In this document: positions 33,104 to 41,863 of the stretch, piece after piece
How the letters are laid out: the number at the start of each line of letters is the position of its first letter
How positions within the stretch are numbered: the stretch's first letter is position 1
NCBI RefSeq assembly: GCF_026241135.1
Contig: NZ_JAPFGA010000011.1
Span: forward strand, 100,599 to 164,598
Source: Galbibacter kalidii
GTDB taxonomy: Bacteria; Bacteroidota; Bacteroidia; Flavobacteriales; Flavobacteriaceae
Reading direction: 5' to 3'
Length of the DNA stretch: 64,000 nucleotides
Position numbers and translations under genes: made by a program
The notes under the pieces: generated by a model
Told to the model about the DNA's origin: nothing
Databases searched by the model: none
What the model saw: the letters and a program-made list of their open reading frames with translations, nothing else

Positions 33104-34481
33104 TTTGTGGCAACAGATTAGGATTCAATGCCAATTCAACTTCCGGTATGGGGAGCCGTACATCGGTACTCTCCCAATTGGGTTTTATGGGAGACAGCAC
33201 AGTAGTGGCCCGTCCCGTTCGTTTCAGGTCAAAGAAACGATGCCCTTGTTCGGTAAAAAATTCAATACGCCTTTCCTTGTAAATGGCTTCCAGTAGGGCA
33301 TCCTGTTCCATTGATGTGATTGGGGGCAATTGAGCCCGGTTTCTCGTTGCGTTCAGGTATCCTGATGCTTCGGGTAAATTGCCCAGTTGTGCTTGTGCCT
33401 CAGCCGCCGTCAAATAGAGTTCGGTCAGCCTGAACAGGATAGAACACTCTTCTGTGGTTCCAGTGGGGGTGTTTAGTTTATATTTATAGGGAAAAAACCA
33501 AGTGTCCGAGCCATCTGAAACAGTCCCGACCCATTCATCAAAACGGGCATCACCGGTCTCAAAACCATTGAGCAAATGTTCAGAGAGAGCCGAGTTGGAA
33601 GGTGGCCCAGCAGCAATGACAAAAGTGTGCGCCTCGTGGGTGTTGGTGCCGGGAATCCCTGTATCCAACTGCCATATGGTTTCAGGACTGCCCTTTAAGA
33701 AAACCTGCCCCAAATCGGTGTTCAGTACATACCCCCCATTGGAAATAACGTGCAAGGATTCGTTCAAGGCCAATTGCCATTCTTGCCTGTACAAATAGAC
33801 CCTGCCCAGCAATGCCGAGGCAGTCCAATGGTTGGGACGCAAGTTGGCAAGGCTGTCATCGGTTGTAGGCAATAGTTCCTTGGCGTTCAATAGATCTTCT
33901 ACAAGCCTTTGATAAACCTGTTCCTCGTTTAGCCTAGAGACTTCGCTATTTGTCCTGTAATCTGTGGAGTCGATAAATGGGATATCCCCAAAAATATTGA
34001 CCAAGTGAAAGTGTATAAAACCCCTCAAAAAATAAGCTTCCCCGAGAAACCGGTTCTTTTCTTCCTCCGAAAGTGAAGTGGAGGCTTGCACCCCTTCTAA
34101 AATACTGTTCGTAGCATAGATAATACTATACCCCGTATCCCACAGTTGTTTTATACTACTATCGGATGGCAGTACATTGTTATTTGAATAGGTTTGCACT
34201 CCCGGGAAGTTGGCGTAGAGTTCCAGTTCGTCCGTGTAATGACCCATCAGATACGAGAGCCCGGTAATAGCGCCATTGGTAAATGCGGTTTCCCTCATTT
34301 CACTGTAAATGTGAGCAAAGGCGGCATTGACCGTAGCTACATCTTCGAACACTACCGTTCCTGTCAGTTGGTTCGTTGGTGGCTCGATTTCCAAATAGTT
34401 TTCACAGGAAATCAGCACTAAAGCCATCAAAAAAATAGCTTTAGTTATATGTTTTTGGAACAGTTTATATGTTGAATCCAT
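33090..34481 (-). CDS. RagB/SusD family outer-membrane lipoprotein
   Basis: This surface lipoprotein acts as the lid of the SusC channel and binds nutrient. The 463 residues start with a lipoprotein signal (FLMALVLISCENYLEIEPP, Cys about residue 26). They contain family landmarks: FLGEAYFLRGFIHFHLVNIFG near 138-158, ALLGRVYLYRQEWQLA near 218-233, and a C-terminal YKERRIEFFTEQGHRFFDLKR near 406-426. It follows susC after 10 bases. The associated metalloprotease and the lack of glycosidases suggest a peptide or protein substrate (inference). Confidence 0.93.
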   Translation of the reverse strand: MDSTYKLFQKHITKAIFLMALVLISCENYLEIEPPTNQLTGTVVFEDVATVNAAFAHIYSEMRETAFTNGAITGLSYLMGHYTDELELYANFPGVQTYSNNNVLPSDSSIKQLWDTGYSIIYATNSILEGVQASTSLSEEEKNRFLGEAYFLRGFIHFHLVNIFGDIPFIDSTDYRTNSEVSRLNEEQVYQRLVEDLLNAKELLPTTDDSLANLRPNHWTASALLGRVYLYRQEWQLALNESLHVISNGGYVLNTDLGQVFLKGSPETIWQLDTGIPGTNTHEAHTFVIAAGPPSNSALSEHLLNGFETGDARFDEWVGTVSDGSDTWFFPYKYKLNTPTGTTEECSILFRLTELYLTAAEAQAQLGNLPEASGYLNATRNRAQLPPITSMEQDALLEAIYKERRIEFFTEQGHRFFDLKRTGRATTVLSPIKPNWESTDVRLPIPEVELALNPNLLPQNEGY

Positions 34482-34491
34482 AATATTATTT

Positions 34492-37400
34492 TTAAAAGGT
34501 TAATCGTGTGCCCATAGTAATAAACCGCAACGGCGGTATGGTTTGGTTACCTGTTTCAGGATCCAATCCGGTGTAATTTGTATATGTCCACAGGTTTTGC
34601 CCTCTGAGGAACAATTGACAACCCCACCCGTTAGTACCCTTTTCATAGAGTTGGTATGCCAAGGAAAGGGTCTTTAACCTTAGATAAGAGGCATCCGAAA
34701 TGGCCGCATCACTTTCAGTATAGTTTCGAAAGGCCTGGACTCCTTCCTGATTTGCCCCAGTGGTAAACTGTTGGAAGGGCTCTATATCTCCTTCTTCTTG
34801 CCAATGCTGCAACACTATGCTGGGCTGGTTTGACATACTGCCCACAATGGGCGGTCCGTTGTACCAGAAATTCCAATTCAGTTGTTTTGAGAATTGAAGC
34901 AATATATCCATACTGAACTTTTTGTAGCGGATACTGTTGCTAAATCCTCCAAAGTACTTGGGATCAAAGTTTTTTACAACTTGTTTGTCATCGGGGGAAG
35001 TGATTATACCATCGTTATTGAAATCCTCGAATTCATAAAGTCCGGTCTGTGGATTGACCCCGTTCAAACGGTACACTTTCCTGATGTTCAAAGATTCCCC
35101 TATGACCAATTGATTGGCGTAGGTCGAACCTTCCAAATCGGGAAATTCAAGTAATTTGTTCTTTGGTATGGTAAGATTGAATGAGGATATCCATTCAAGG
35201 TCTTTGGTTTTTATGTTGACCGTGTTCAGTTCCAGTTCCCAACCCGTGTTTTCCACCGTAGCGTCTAGATTGGCGTTAATGGAAGAGAAACCTGTTGTAC
35301 CGGGAAGCGGAATGCCCACCAACTGGTTCGAAGAGCGGTTACGATAATGGTTGACGCTTATAAAAATACGGTCTTGCACAAACCCGAGCTCCAATGAAAA
35401 CTCCAGTTTTCGGTTTGTTTCCCAACTAAAATCGGGGTTAAACAGCCTGGTCGGGTACAGGCCAAGAATGTTCTGGTATTGAGCGGTTCCAAAAGAATAG
35501 GTATCGAGGTATTGATAATCACCTATCTGGTCATTCCCCGTGGTGCCGTAACTGCCCCTTAACTTTCCGAAACTCAAGAACGGAAAGGTTTGGTCGATAA
35601 GGGTCTCTTCTGAAAATATCCAAGCCACTCCGACAGCCCCAAAGTTGGCAAAACGCTTATCAGTACCGAATCGGCTGGAGCCGTCCCTACGCCCAGTAAT
35701 GTTCAAGAGGTATTTTCCCTTGTGGTTTAGGTTTATCCTACCGAAAGCCGCCTGGTATCTGTATTGTTCCTGTAAGTCCGATAAAGGGAATATGTTGGAT
35801 GCAGCCGACAGGTTCTCAATCAGGCTATTACTTGTAAAACCAAACGCAAACTGAGATCGTTGACTGCTTTTTTGCTCTTGGAACGAAAGACCGACCAAGG
35901 CTTCCATTTTAGTTTTGCCCATGTCATAATTGAAATGCAATTGCGGCTCTACGATCCACGAGATATTTTGTCCTGTGTTATGAACAGCTGTTGAAGATCC
36001 TGGGCCTATACCATAGGCAGGGTCAAAAGCCGTGGACGGGTCAGTCCTGAGTTCTTTTAGGTGGTTTTCGGTATATCCCAAATTGGTGGTCAACTTCAAA
36101 TTTTCGAGTATATTGTAACCCAACCTCGCATTGGCAACCAATGTGGTCGCATTGGATTCATAGGTCTTTTTAAGGCTGGCCAAGGGATTGGCCCAAGTTG
36201 ATCCTTCCCAGTTTAAGCTGCCGTCATCATTGTACAGTTCCGGGGCATTGGGAGCTAAGCTAATGGCCTTGGAGACAAATAAGCCATCACTGGGCAGGTT
36301 GTTTTGGTTTGAGGTATAATTGGTTGAAAGTTGAAGGGACAGCCTATCGTTTTTTGACCTATGGCTTAAATTGGCTAAAGCGGATATTTTGTCGTTGTGG
36401 TAATTCCCGGGGAACACGCCCGTTTGTTTGTGGTAATTGCCACTGACCAAAAACCGGGTCTGCCCGCTGCCACCCGATACTGAACCCTGCACGTTGGTAA
36501 GGTAGGAGGTCTTCCCGTACAATGTTTTTTGCCAATCGGTCTCGCGATTTTCTTCCCAGGTGCCGTTTATGTCGTAGGCATAGGAAGGCAAAGGGTCAAT
36601 ACCGTCGTTTGCAAAAGCCTCCCTGCGCATAGCCAAGTATTCTGATGTGTTGAGCAAATCGAGTGCATTCGATACAGTTCCCAAACCGGAAAGGATATTG
36701 AACTCTACCTTGGTGTCCCCGTATTTGCCTTTTTTAGTGGTTATCAAAACGACACCGTTGGCACCCCGGGAACCATAGATTGCTGTTGCATCGGCATCTT
36801 TAAGTATCTCGATGTTTTCAATATCAGAAGGATTAATGTTGTTCAACGGGCTAACACCACTGCCTCCTGGCAATATAATAGAGGCTTGACGCTCACCAAG
36901 GCTTGAAGATGAATAGGGCACCCCATCTATAACATACAATGGGTCGTTACCGGCAGTACGGATACTGTTCCTGCCCCGTATCTTGATGTTGAAATTAGAA
37001 CCCGCCAGACCGGAAGTCTGTTCAATTTCAACTCCAGCCACCCTGCCCTGTAAACTAGCCAACGGATTACTTACAGGTTGCTTCTCGATATCTTTGGCGG
37101 TAATGCGGGAAATACTTCCGGTACGTTCCCGCTCGGTTGTAGTGTAATAACCGGCGTTAATGACCACCTGTTGCAGCATGGTAGTGTCTTCTTGTAGCTG
37201 TACGTTTATTACAGTGCGCCCATTGAGCGGTTCTTCAACAAGTTGGTAGCCCAAATAAGAAAATACCAGCATGTCTGTGGGTTGTGCCTGCAATTGGTAT
37301 TTACCGTCAATATCTGTGGTAGTGCCTTTTGTTTTGCCTTTAATGATAATGTTTACGCCCAGTATAGGCACGTTGGTGGCATCTGTTACCGTGCCTGTGA

Positions 37401-37533
37401 TGGGTTGTTGCTGTATTTGAAGTGTGGTTGTGTGTATAGGGTATGCATAGGTTGGCGAATGCAAAAGGTATATGGTTTTTATAAGCAAACACCAAAGTAA
37501 CCCCCACCCTTTGATGAGTGCAAATTTCTTCAT
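34492..37533 (-). CDS. SusC/RagA family TonB-linked outer-membrane transporter
   Basis: The 1013 residues comprise a signal peptide, a carboxypeptidase-regulatory-like domain (ITGTVTDATNVPILGVNIII near 45-64), a TonB-dependent plug (DPLYVIDGVPYSSSS near 200-214; NPSDIENIEILKDADATAIY) and a beta barrel ending RFITMGTRLTF. It imports large substrates with its SusD partner in a TonB-driven way. It is first in the minus-strand operon susC-susD-metzincin and lies divergent from the XRE gene across a 567-base gap. A carrier-borne SusCD pair is unusual cargo for a transfer element. Confidence 0.95.
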   Translation of the reverse strand: MKKFALIKGWGLLWCLLIKTIYLLHSPTYAYPIHTTTLQIQQQPITGTVTDATNVPILGVNIIIKGKTKGTTTDIDGKYQLQAQPTDMLVFSYLGYQLVEEPLNGRTVINVQLQEDTTMLQQVVINAGYYTTTERERTGSISRITAKDIEKQPVSNPLASLQGRVAGVEIEQTSGLAGSNFNIKIRGRNSIRTAGNDPLYVIDGVPYSSSSLGERQASIILPGGSGVSPLNNINPSDIENIEILKDADATAIYGSRGANGVVLITTKKGKYGDTKVEFNILSGLGTVSNALDLLNTSEYLAMRREAFANDGIDPLPSYAYDINGTWEENRETDWQKTLYGKTSYLTNVQGSVSGGSGQTRFLVSGNYHKQTGVFPGNYHNDKISALANLSHRSKNDRLSLQLSTNYTSNQNNLPSDGLFVSKAISLAPNAPELYNDDGSLNWEGSTWANPLASLKKTYESNATTLVANARLGYNILENLKLTTNLGYTENHLKELRTDPSTAFDPAYGIGPGSSTAVHNTGQNISWIVEPQLHFNYDMGKTKMEALVGLSFQEQKSSQRSQFAFGFTSNSLIENLSAASNIFPLSDLQEQYRYQAAFGRINLNHKGKYLLNITGRRDGSSRFGTDKRFANFGAVGVAWIFSEETLIDQTFPFLSFGKLRGSYGTTGNDQIGDYQYLDTYSFGTAQYQNILGLYPTRLFNPDFSWETNRKLEFSLELGFVQDRIFISVNHYRNRSSNQLVGIPLPGTTGFSSINANLDATVENTGWELELNTVNIKTKDLEWISSFNLTIPKNKLLEFPDLEGSTYANQLVIGESLNIRKVYRLNGVNPQTGLYEFEDFNNDGIITSPDDKQVVKNFDPKYFGGFSNSIRYKKFSMDILLQFSKQLNWNFWYNGPPIVGSMSNQPSIVLQHWQEEGDIEPFQQFTTGANQEGVQAFRNYTESDAAISDASYLRLKTLSLAYQLYEKGTNGWGCQLFLRGQNLWTYTNYTGLDPETGNQTIPPLRFITMGTRLTF

Positions 37534-37574
37534 AGTTTTGAATAGTTTAATTGAAACAATCGTTTTATTGAATT

Positions 37575-37619
37575 AAAGTCCTCTATGCTGGTTTGCCGAC
37601 GAGATAGAGGGCTTTTTTA
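37575..37619 (+). terminator. Terminator-like hairpin in the susC leader, plus-strand oriented
   Basis: AAAGTCCTCTAT (37575-37586) pairs with ATAGAGGGCTTT (37604-37615), with one G:U pair, and on the plus strand is followed by a T-run. No plus-strand gene lies upstream of it. It therefore either ends an antisense transcript that overlaps susC or, on the minus strand, forms a hairpin in the susC 5' leader 42 bases before the ATG. Confidence 0.65.
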
Positions 37620-37833
37620 TGCAAATATTTAATAGCCTGCTACTGTACTGACTAATTCAAATTAATAAGACAGCGCAGGCATTAAATAGCATATAGATTC
37701 TTTCCATAGGCACAATAGGTTATTAAATTAAACACCTTATTGCGAAACTCTTGTAAACTATGAAGTATGCTAAGAATGGTAAGGAGAGTGCCATGATTTT
37801 GGCCAAAAAAATAGGCGCGGAACTCAGCTTACT

Positions 37834-37944
37834 GTTATCGGGGTACTGGCGGTACCTTTACCACAGATAAGTGAGCCCACGCCCGGGTCGTGAGCTTTCT
37901 ACTTATCCTCTCGTGGTAATTTAAAAACGCCAGTTTTCGATAAC
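37834..37944. other. Long nested hairpin element of about 110 bases, not coding
   Basis: Six successive stems nest within each other. The outer ones are GTTATCG/CGATAAC (37834-37840 with 37938-37944), ACTGGCG/CGCCAGT (37845-37851 with 37928-37934) and TTACCAC/GTGGTAA (37858-37864 with 37913-37919). The inner ones are GATAAGT/ACTTATC (37866-37872 with 37901-37907), AGC/GCT and CACG/CGTG around the loop CCCGGGT. Such extended pairing is far beyond chance for this AT-rich stretch. It marks the left edge of the AT-rich island and may be a structured RNA or a recombination site. No known family was recognised. Confidence 0.8.
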
Positions 37945-38040
37945 GAGATTCAAAGCGAATGCTTCTAATATTTTTTACTTAAGAAGTAATCGCAAAAATA
38001 AATAATCTTGGGCTAAGATATAAAAAAATATTTACATAGT

Positions 38041-38096
38041 CATATATATGTGAATAATATTCGATAAATCTCGTGATTTACATACATATATATATG
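38041..38096. promoter_or_regulatory. Imperfect dyad directly upstream of the XRE gene
   Basis: CATATATATGTGAAT (38041-38055) and ATTTACATACATATATATATG (38076-38096) form an imperfect inverted repeat ending four bases before the ATG of the helix-turn-helix gene. The position suits an autoregulatory operator. The AT-rich sequence makes chance pairing possible. Confidence 0.45.
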
Positions 38097-38100
38097 CAGT

Positions 38101-38532
38101 ATGATTGTAGAAATAATAATATCCCATATAGACTTCCATGTGATTGAAAGTTTGAGAGAGTTGAGAGTCAAATCAAACCCATACATAGATCAAGTAGAAT
38201 TGGCACAACGTATTGGAGTGTCTGAAGGTTATGTTGGACAAATAGAAAATCCCAAGAGTAGAGCTAAATATAACATGAGAATGATGGCAAGAGCTGCAAA
38301 AGCATTGAGTCTAAAATCATATCAAGATATTTTTCCCGTAGAACTTTTAAAAGATGATTTGGTAAGAATTAGACTGAAATTACTAAAGTCTGATACCAAA
38401 AAACATGAAATTGATGAAAACGGGAATGTAAAAAAGCGGTTTGAAGTACTCTCAATCAAACCCCTAAATAATGATGAACTTATTAAATGGAACAATGGAG
38501 ATTTAGAGTATTTGACTATAATTGAAAAGTAA
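38101..38532 (+). CDS. XRE-family helix-turn-helix protein
   Basis: The 143-residue protein has a Cro/C1-type domain at about residues 14-75: LRELRVKSNPYIDQVELAQR, IGVSEGYVGQIENPKSR and MARAAKALSLKSYQDIFP. A C-terminal region of unknown fold follows. It probably represses or senses within the AT-rich island that follows. In the first ten codons the sequence is Ile-rich (MIVEIIISHIDF); a later start is possible but no better ATG precedes the HTH. Codon use is strongly AT-biased compared with the tra genes. Confidence 0.85.
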   Translation: MIVEIIISHIDFHVIESLRELRVKSNPYIDQVELAQRIGVSEGYVGQIENPKSRAKYNMRMMARAAKALSLKSYQDIFPVELLKDDLVRIRLKLLKSDTKKHEIDENGNVKKRFEVLSIKPLNNDELIKWNNGDLEYLTIIEK

Positions 38533-38568
38533 ATTGTTTAAAAACTATTTCTAAGTAGTAGAGATTGA

Positions 38569-38603
38569 GGGGTAAATTATATTTGGTGTGATGTAACGAG
38601 TTA
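38569..38603 (+). repeat. Island boundary repeat, copy 1
   Basis: The sequence GGGGTAAATTATATTTGGTG, continuing to ATGTAACGAGTTA, lies between the XRE gene and the nuclease-like gene. It is closely similar to 44516-44553, upstream of the ADP-ribosyltransferase-like gene, and more distantly to 40670-40694. The AACGAGT motif also occurs at 42439 and 45211. Confidence 0.7.
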
Positions 38604-38631
38604 GCTACCATTTGAACAAAAAACCGAACTT

Positions 38632-40551
38632 ATGCCAAAAAGCAGAGGAAGAAAGAAGAAAAAAAAGAAAAAGATAAAAAGAGTTTACGGAAAAGCTTCT
38701 AGCGTAAAGAAGGAACTAGTTAATGGCATTGAGTTAAAACTTGAAGGGAAAAACCTTACAGTAAAAAACAAACGGACAAAAAAACAACACGAGGAATACG
38801 TACAACAAATAATATCGAATAGACCCAAAACGCTGGAGTTTATAGAAAATTCAATTAACAGAGTTGTAGAAATTTTTAAAAAATACGACAACTTTAAATT
38901 GTTAGGATTTCTATCATACAATCATTTCCTTAACCATAACAATCCTGAAGATGATGGAATGGCAGAAGTTTCATTAGAATATGCTACAAGTTTTACAACA
39001 GCCATAAAACACAATCCTACTGAATCACCATCTATAGAAATTTTTGAAGAGTTAAAGGATTTGCTTACAAATATTCGTATGGCTTACAATGCCTATATTT
39101 CCACAGAAGTATTAACTGGAACTTACTCTGAACAAGAAAGTCATTTAAGGTTTTTAACTGTGTTGGAAGCACTTCATATACGAGGAGACGGCTATATGAG
39201 TCACATCTATGACGTTTTCAAAGAAATGTTTTCTGGACACGACCAGTTTTTTACCGATAATTATGGATTTGATTCGAATGATATTCTTGAAACATTTATT
39301 CAGCTAGAGGATTCTTGGTACTGTAGAATAATATTACCAAATGGGATGCCTCATCCTCAATCATTTAACCGATTTAAAGAATGGCAAGAGTCAAAGGGCA
39401 TAAAAATGTTCAGAGCAGATGACCAAAAACCAATGATTGAATTTTTATCTGACAATCCTGACTTTGTATCAAAGGATAACAAACCAACTGGATATTTAAT
39501 AAATGACCCTGAACAATTTCAAGAATTACATAAAATACGATTTAGGAAAGAATCACATAAAAAGGTGGTTGAAGCTATTAGTCAAGATTTTGGAGAAAAT
39601 GCAGATTTCCTTAATCCAAAGTTCCAAGGATTGCCACTAAATGAAACCTTAATTACCCAAAAACCTATAATTAAATACAAAAATGAATATTATCTTTTTG
39701 CGTTTAATCTTCTGACAAGGAATCTCTTTGACATAGCAGAATTCTTAATCAAGAATGCCGACAAAAAATACTATAAAGAAAAATATCTAGGTAATAAGTA
39801 CTCGCAATCTAGAGACAACTATTTGGAAAATAAAACAGCAGAGTTACTAGATAATTTCATTAAGGGCTCAAAGTCATATCTGAACCTAAAATATAAACCT
39901 GGTATTTTAGATGAAAATGGGAATCCTATTGAAACGGAATTAGACTTACTAATTATTTCAGAAAAAGCTAATTATATAGTTGAAATAAAAGCAGGAGGTT
40001 TATCTGCACCATCAAGAAGAGGCGCATTAAAAAGTTTAACAGGACAACTATCAGATACTATAGGTTATGGTGCTTACCAAAGCCATAGAGCATATAAATA
40101 TATCATTGAAAACGATAATAATTCATTCTATGATAATCAAGGAAAAACAATAACCGTTGACAATAAAAAGAAAACCTTCAGAATAACAATTACACTTGAA
40201 CACCTGTCTGGGTTCATTTCAAATTTACACGAGTTAAAAAAACTAGGAATTGTGAAACCAGATGCGGATTTTGCTTGGAGCTGTAGCCTGTTCGACTTGA
40301 TGATATTTTCAGAAATTTTAGAAAATGAAGATGATTTTATAGACTATTTAGAGCAACGTATTCCATTGTTCACCAACCCTAAAATGCGTGTAAACGATGA
40401 AATAGATTTACTAGGTTATTTTCTCGAAAATGATGAATTAATTGACGAAAAACAGTTGAAAAAGGTGGATAATTATTCGTTGAATAAGTGCTCTGCAGAA
40501 ATAGATGAATATTTTCAAAAAGGAGGTGAAAAACCTAAGAAAAAACGGTAG
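38632..40551 (+). CDS. Predicted PD-(D/E)xK nuclease-like protein
   Basis: The 639-residue protein has a very basic N-terminus (KSRGRKKKKKKKIKR) and a helical middle. Near residues 434-456 is a nuclease-like core: ETELDLLIISEKANYIVEIK, with Asp438, Glu451 and Lys453 spaced as in PD-(D/E)xK enzymes. SRRGALKSLTGQLSDTIGYG follows. I infer an endonuclease fold of the restriction-like superfamily; the rest matches nothing I recognise. The basic ends may bind nucleic acid. Context (XRE gene upstream, toxin-like genes downstream) suggests a defence role. Confidence 0.7.
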   Translation: MPKSRGRKKKKKKKIKRVYGKASSVKKELVNGIELKLEGKNLTVKNKRTKKQHEEYVQQIISNRPKTLEFIENSINRVVEIFKKYDNFKLLGFLSYNHFLNHNNPEDDGMAEVSLEYATSFTTAIKHNPTESPSIEIFEELKDLLTNIRMAYNAYISTEVLTGTYSEQESHLRFLTVLEALHIRGDGYMSHIYDVFKEMFSGHDQFFTDNYGFDSNDILETFIQLEDSWYCRIILPNGMPHPQSFNRFKEWQESKGIKMFRADDQKPMIEFLSDNPDFVSKDNKPTGYLINDPEQFQELHKIRFRKESHKKVVEAISQDFGENADFLNPKFQGLPLNETLITQKPIIKYKNEYYLFAFNLLTRNLFDIAEFLIKNADKKYYKEKYLGNKYSQSRDNYLENKTAELLDNFIKGSKSYLNLKYKPGILDENGNPIETELDLLIISEKANYIVEIKAGGLSAPSRRGALKSLTGQLSDTIGYGAYQSHRAYKYIIENDNNSFYDNQGKTITVDNKKKTFRITITLEHLSGFISNLHELKKLGIVKPDADFAWSCSLFDLMIFSEILENEDDFIDYLEQRIPLFTNPKMRVNDEIDLLGYFLENDELIDEKQLKKVDNYSLNKCSAEIDEYFQKGGEKPKKKR

Positions 40552-40559
40552 CTAATATT

Positions 40560-40676
40560 GGTAACCGATTTGCACAAGCCTTTAAAAATGTAAACTATTG
40601 ACTCTCGTAGCCGTCTTTTAAGACGGTTTTGCTTTTGCGAGAAACTGTAAGGAGGTTTTTGAGGTTGGGAAATGAA
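40560..40676 (+). repeat. Island intergenic repeat, copy 1, with hairpin
   Basis: This 117-base stretch starts GGTAACCG and contains the hairpin CCGTCTTTTAAGACGG followed by TTTTG, then GAAACTGTAAGGAGGTTTTT. It aligns along its length with 44359-44472; by eye roughly four-fifths of bases agree over 40597-40676. It lies just after the nuclease-like gene and just before the next unknown gene, so it may act as terminator and as a homology block between cassettes. Confidence 0.8.
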
Positions 40677-40726
40677 TTATATTTGATGTAGATGAGAGAT
40701 GGACTTAATATTAACTTAGAAACTGT

Positions 40727-41548
40727 ATGCTTACAAAAACAATGATTGGGAACAGTATCGAACTGATTAATATCTATTTACCTAACCTATGGCTTTATTT
40801 GAACAAAGAGGAGTTTAAAACCTTCCTTTCCAAAGCATTTGAGCATACACAAAAATTCAATGGAGGAACTCCCAACAATAACTTCATAGTTACTTTTTTC
40901 AAATTAATTGAAGAACACAAGACCAATAATTCAGAAACCATTCGAAATGAATTTGGCTACTTTAATTATTTACTTGGGAAATTCAAGAAATACAAAAATA
41001 AAAGGGAGTTCAGGAACTTATTAATTGGAGTGCTTTATAATTTTCAGAGAAACAACTTTCATCATACTCTTGGAGAGATAGCTGTATGTTTAGGTTTAAG
41101 TTTAAAAAACACCTTTCAAAAATACGAACAAATACTTGACAACGAAAAGAGTATTGATTTTAAGTTCATTAACAATAAAGGAGAAACAATTCTTGTAGAT
41201 GCTTTAACGATTGATTATAATAACAAGAAATACGAAAAAGAAAAGTTCAAAGCCTTTTTGAATGGCAGGTTAAGAGTTAAATTCGAGGATAAAAGCAAAA
41301 ATTTAGGCGTGGATGTTAAAAGAAAAATTTTTGTCTTTCCTATTTTGTCCGGTTTCACGATTGGCATCATAAAGGAACAATCGGAATACTTAAAAGACCT
41401 TAGTAATTCGACAATCGAGAAAGATGGTTTTCAAACTTTTCCACCGAGAGCTTTTGGAAATGTTCAAGGCACTTTTTTTAGTCTTTTTACGATTGACGAA
41501 ATAATTCATCCTGAAAAAATTAAAAGAAAATATAGCCAGCAGTGGTAA
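40727..41548 (+). CDS. Unknown protein of the AT-rich island
   Basis: A 273-residue soluble protein that I do not recognise. The N-terminal half is helical and Asn/Phe-rich (EFKTFLSKAFEHTQKFNG). The C-terminal part reads more like a beta-rich fold (KIFVFPILSGFTIGIIKEQS). It has no membrane segment, signal peptide or clear catalytic motif. It stands between two intergenic repeats, which suggests a single-gene unit. Low GC matches its neighbours. Confidence 0.7.
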   Translation: MLTKTMIGNSIELINIYLPNLWLYLNKEEFKTFLSKAFEHTQKFNGGTPNNNFIVTFFKLIEEHKTNNSETIRNEFGYFNYLLGKFKKYKNKREFRNLLIGVLYNFQRNNFHHTLGEIAVCLGLSLKNTFQKYEQILDNEKSIDFKFINNKGETILVDALTIDYNNKKYEKEKFKAFLNGRLRVKFEDKSKNLGVDVKRKIFVFPILSGFTIGIIKEQSEYLKDLSNSTIEKDGFQTFPPRAFGNVQGTFFSLFTIDEIIHPEKIKRKYSQQW

Positions 41549-41653
41549 CTGTAAATCGAAAGCGTTGAAAAAATGTTAAAAACTGCTTTCAAGTTTAGTT
41601 ACATAATTTATCAAATTGAGATATCTTGCCTATATAACTAAACACTTAAGATT

Positions 41654-41863
41654 ATGGACTACAAAAAGATTATTCAACGTTTAAAAAAATCTGAATACAA
41701 ATCCTTAGAAGTATTATCAATAAAAAGAGAACTAAGGAATTTATCTATAACCGAGAGAACGGTTATCCTTGGCAAACTTCAAGAAGAAAAATATAAGAGT
41801 GATAATTCTGATGTGAACGACGTTATAGATGATATAATACAAGAGTTCAAACCAAAAAAATAA
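41654..41863 (+). CDS. Small unknown protein, coupled to the next gene
   Basis: A 69-residue charged, helical protein (MDYKKIIQRLKKSEYKSLEV). Its stop codon is directly followed by the ATG of the next gene (TAAATG), a sign of translational coupling. No domain was recognised. The pairing of a small charged protein with a membrane-anchored partner resembles two-gene toxin or immunity arrangements, but that is speculation. Confidence 0.65.
   Translation: MDYKKIIQRLKKSEYKSLEVLSIKRELRNLSITERTVILGKLQEEKYKSDNSDVNDVIDDIIQEFKPKK

Noticed and set aside
37834-37944. Integron attC site or retron RNA
   Set aside because: The outer arms do not carry attC core sequences in the right polarity, and no reverse transcriptase or integron integrase is nearby. 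Kept only as a structured element of unknown class.
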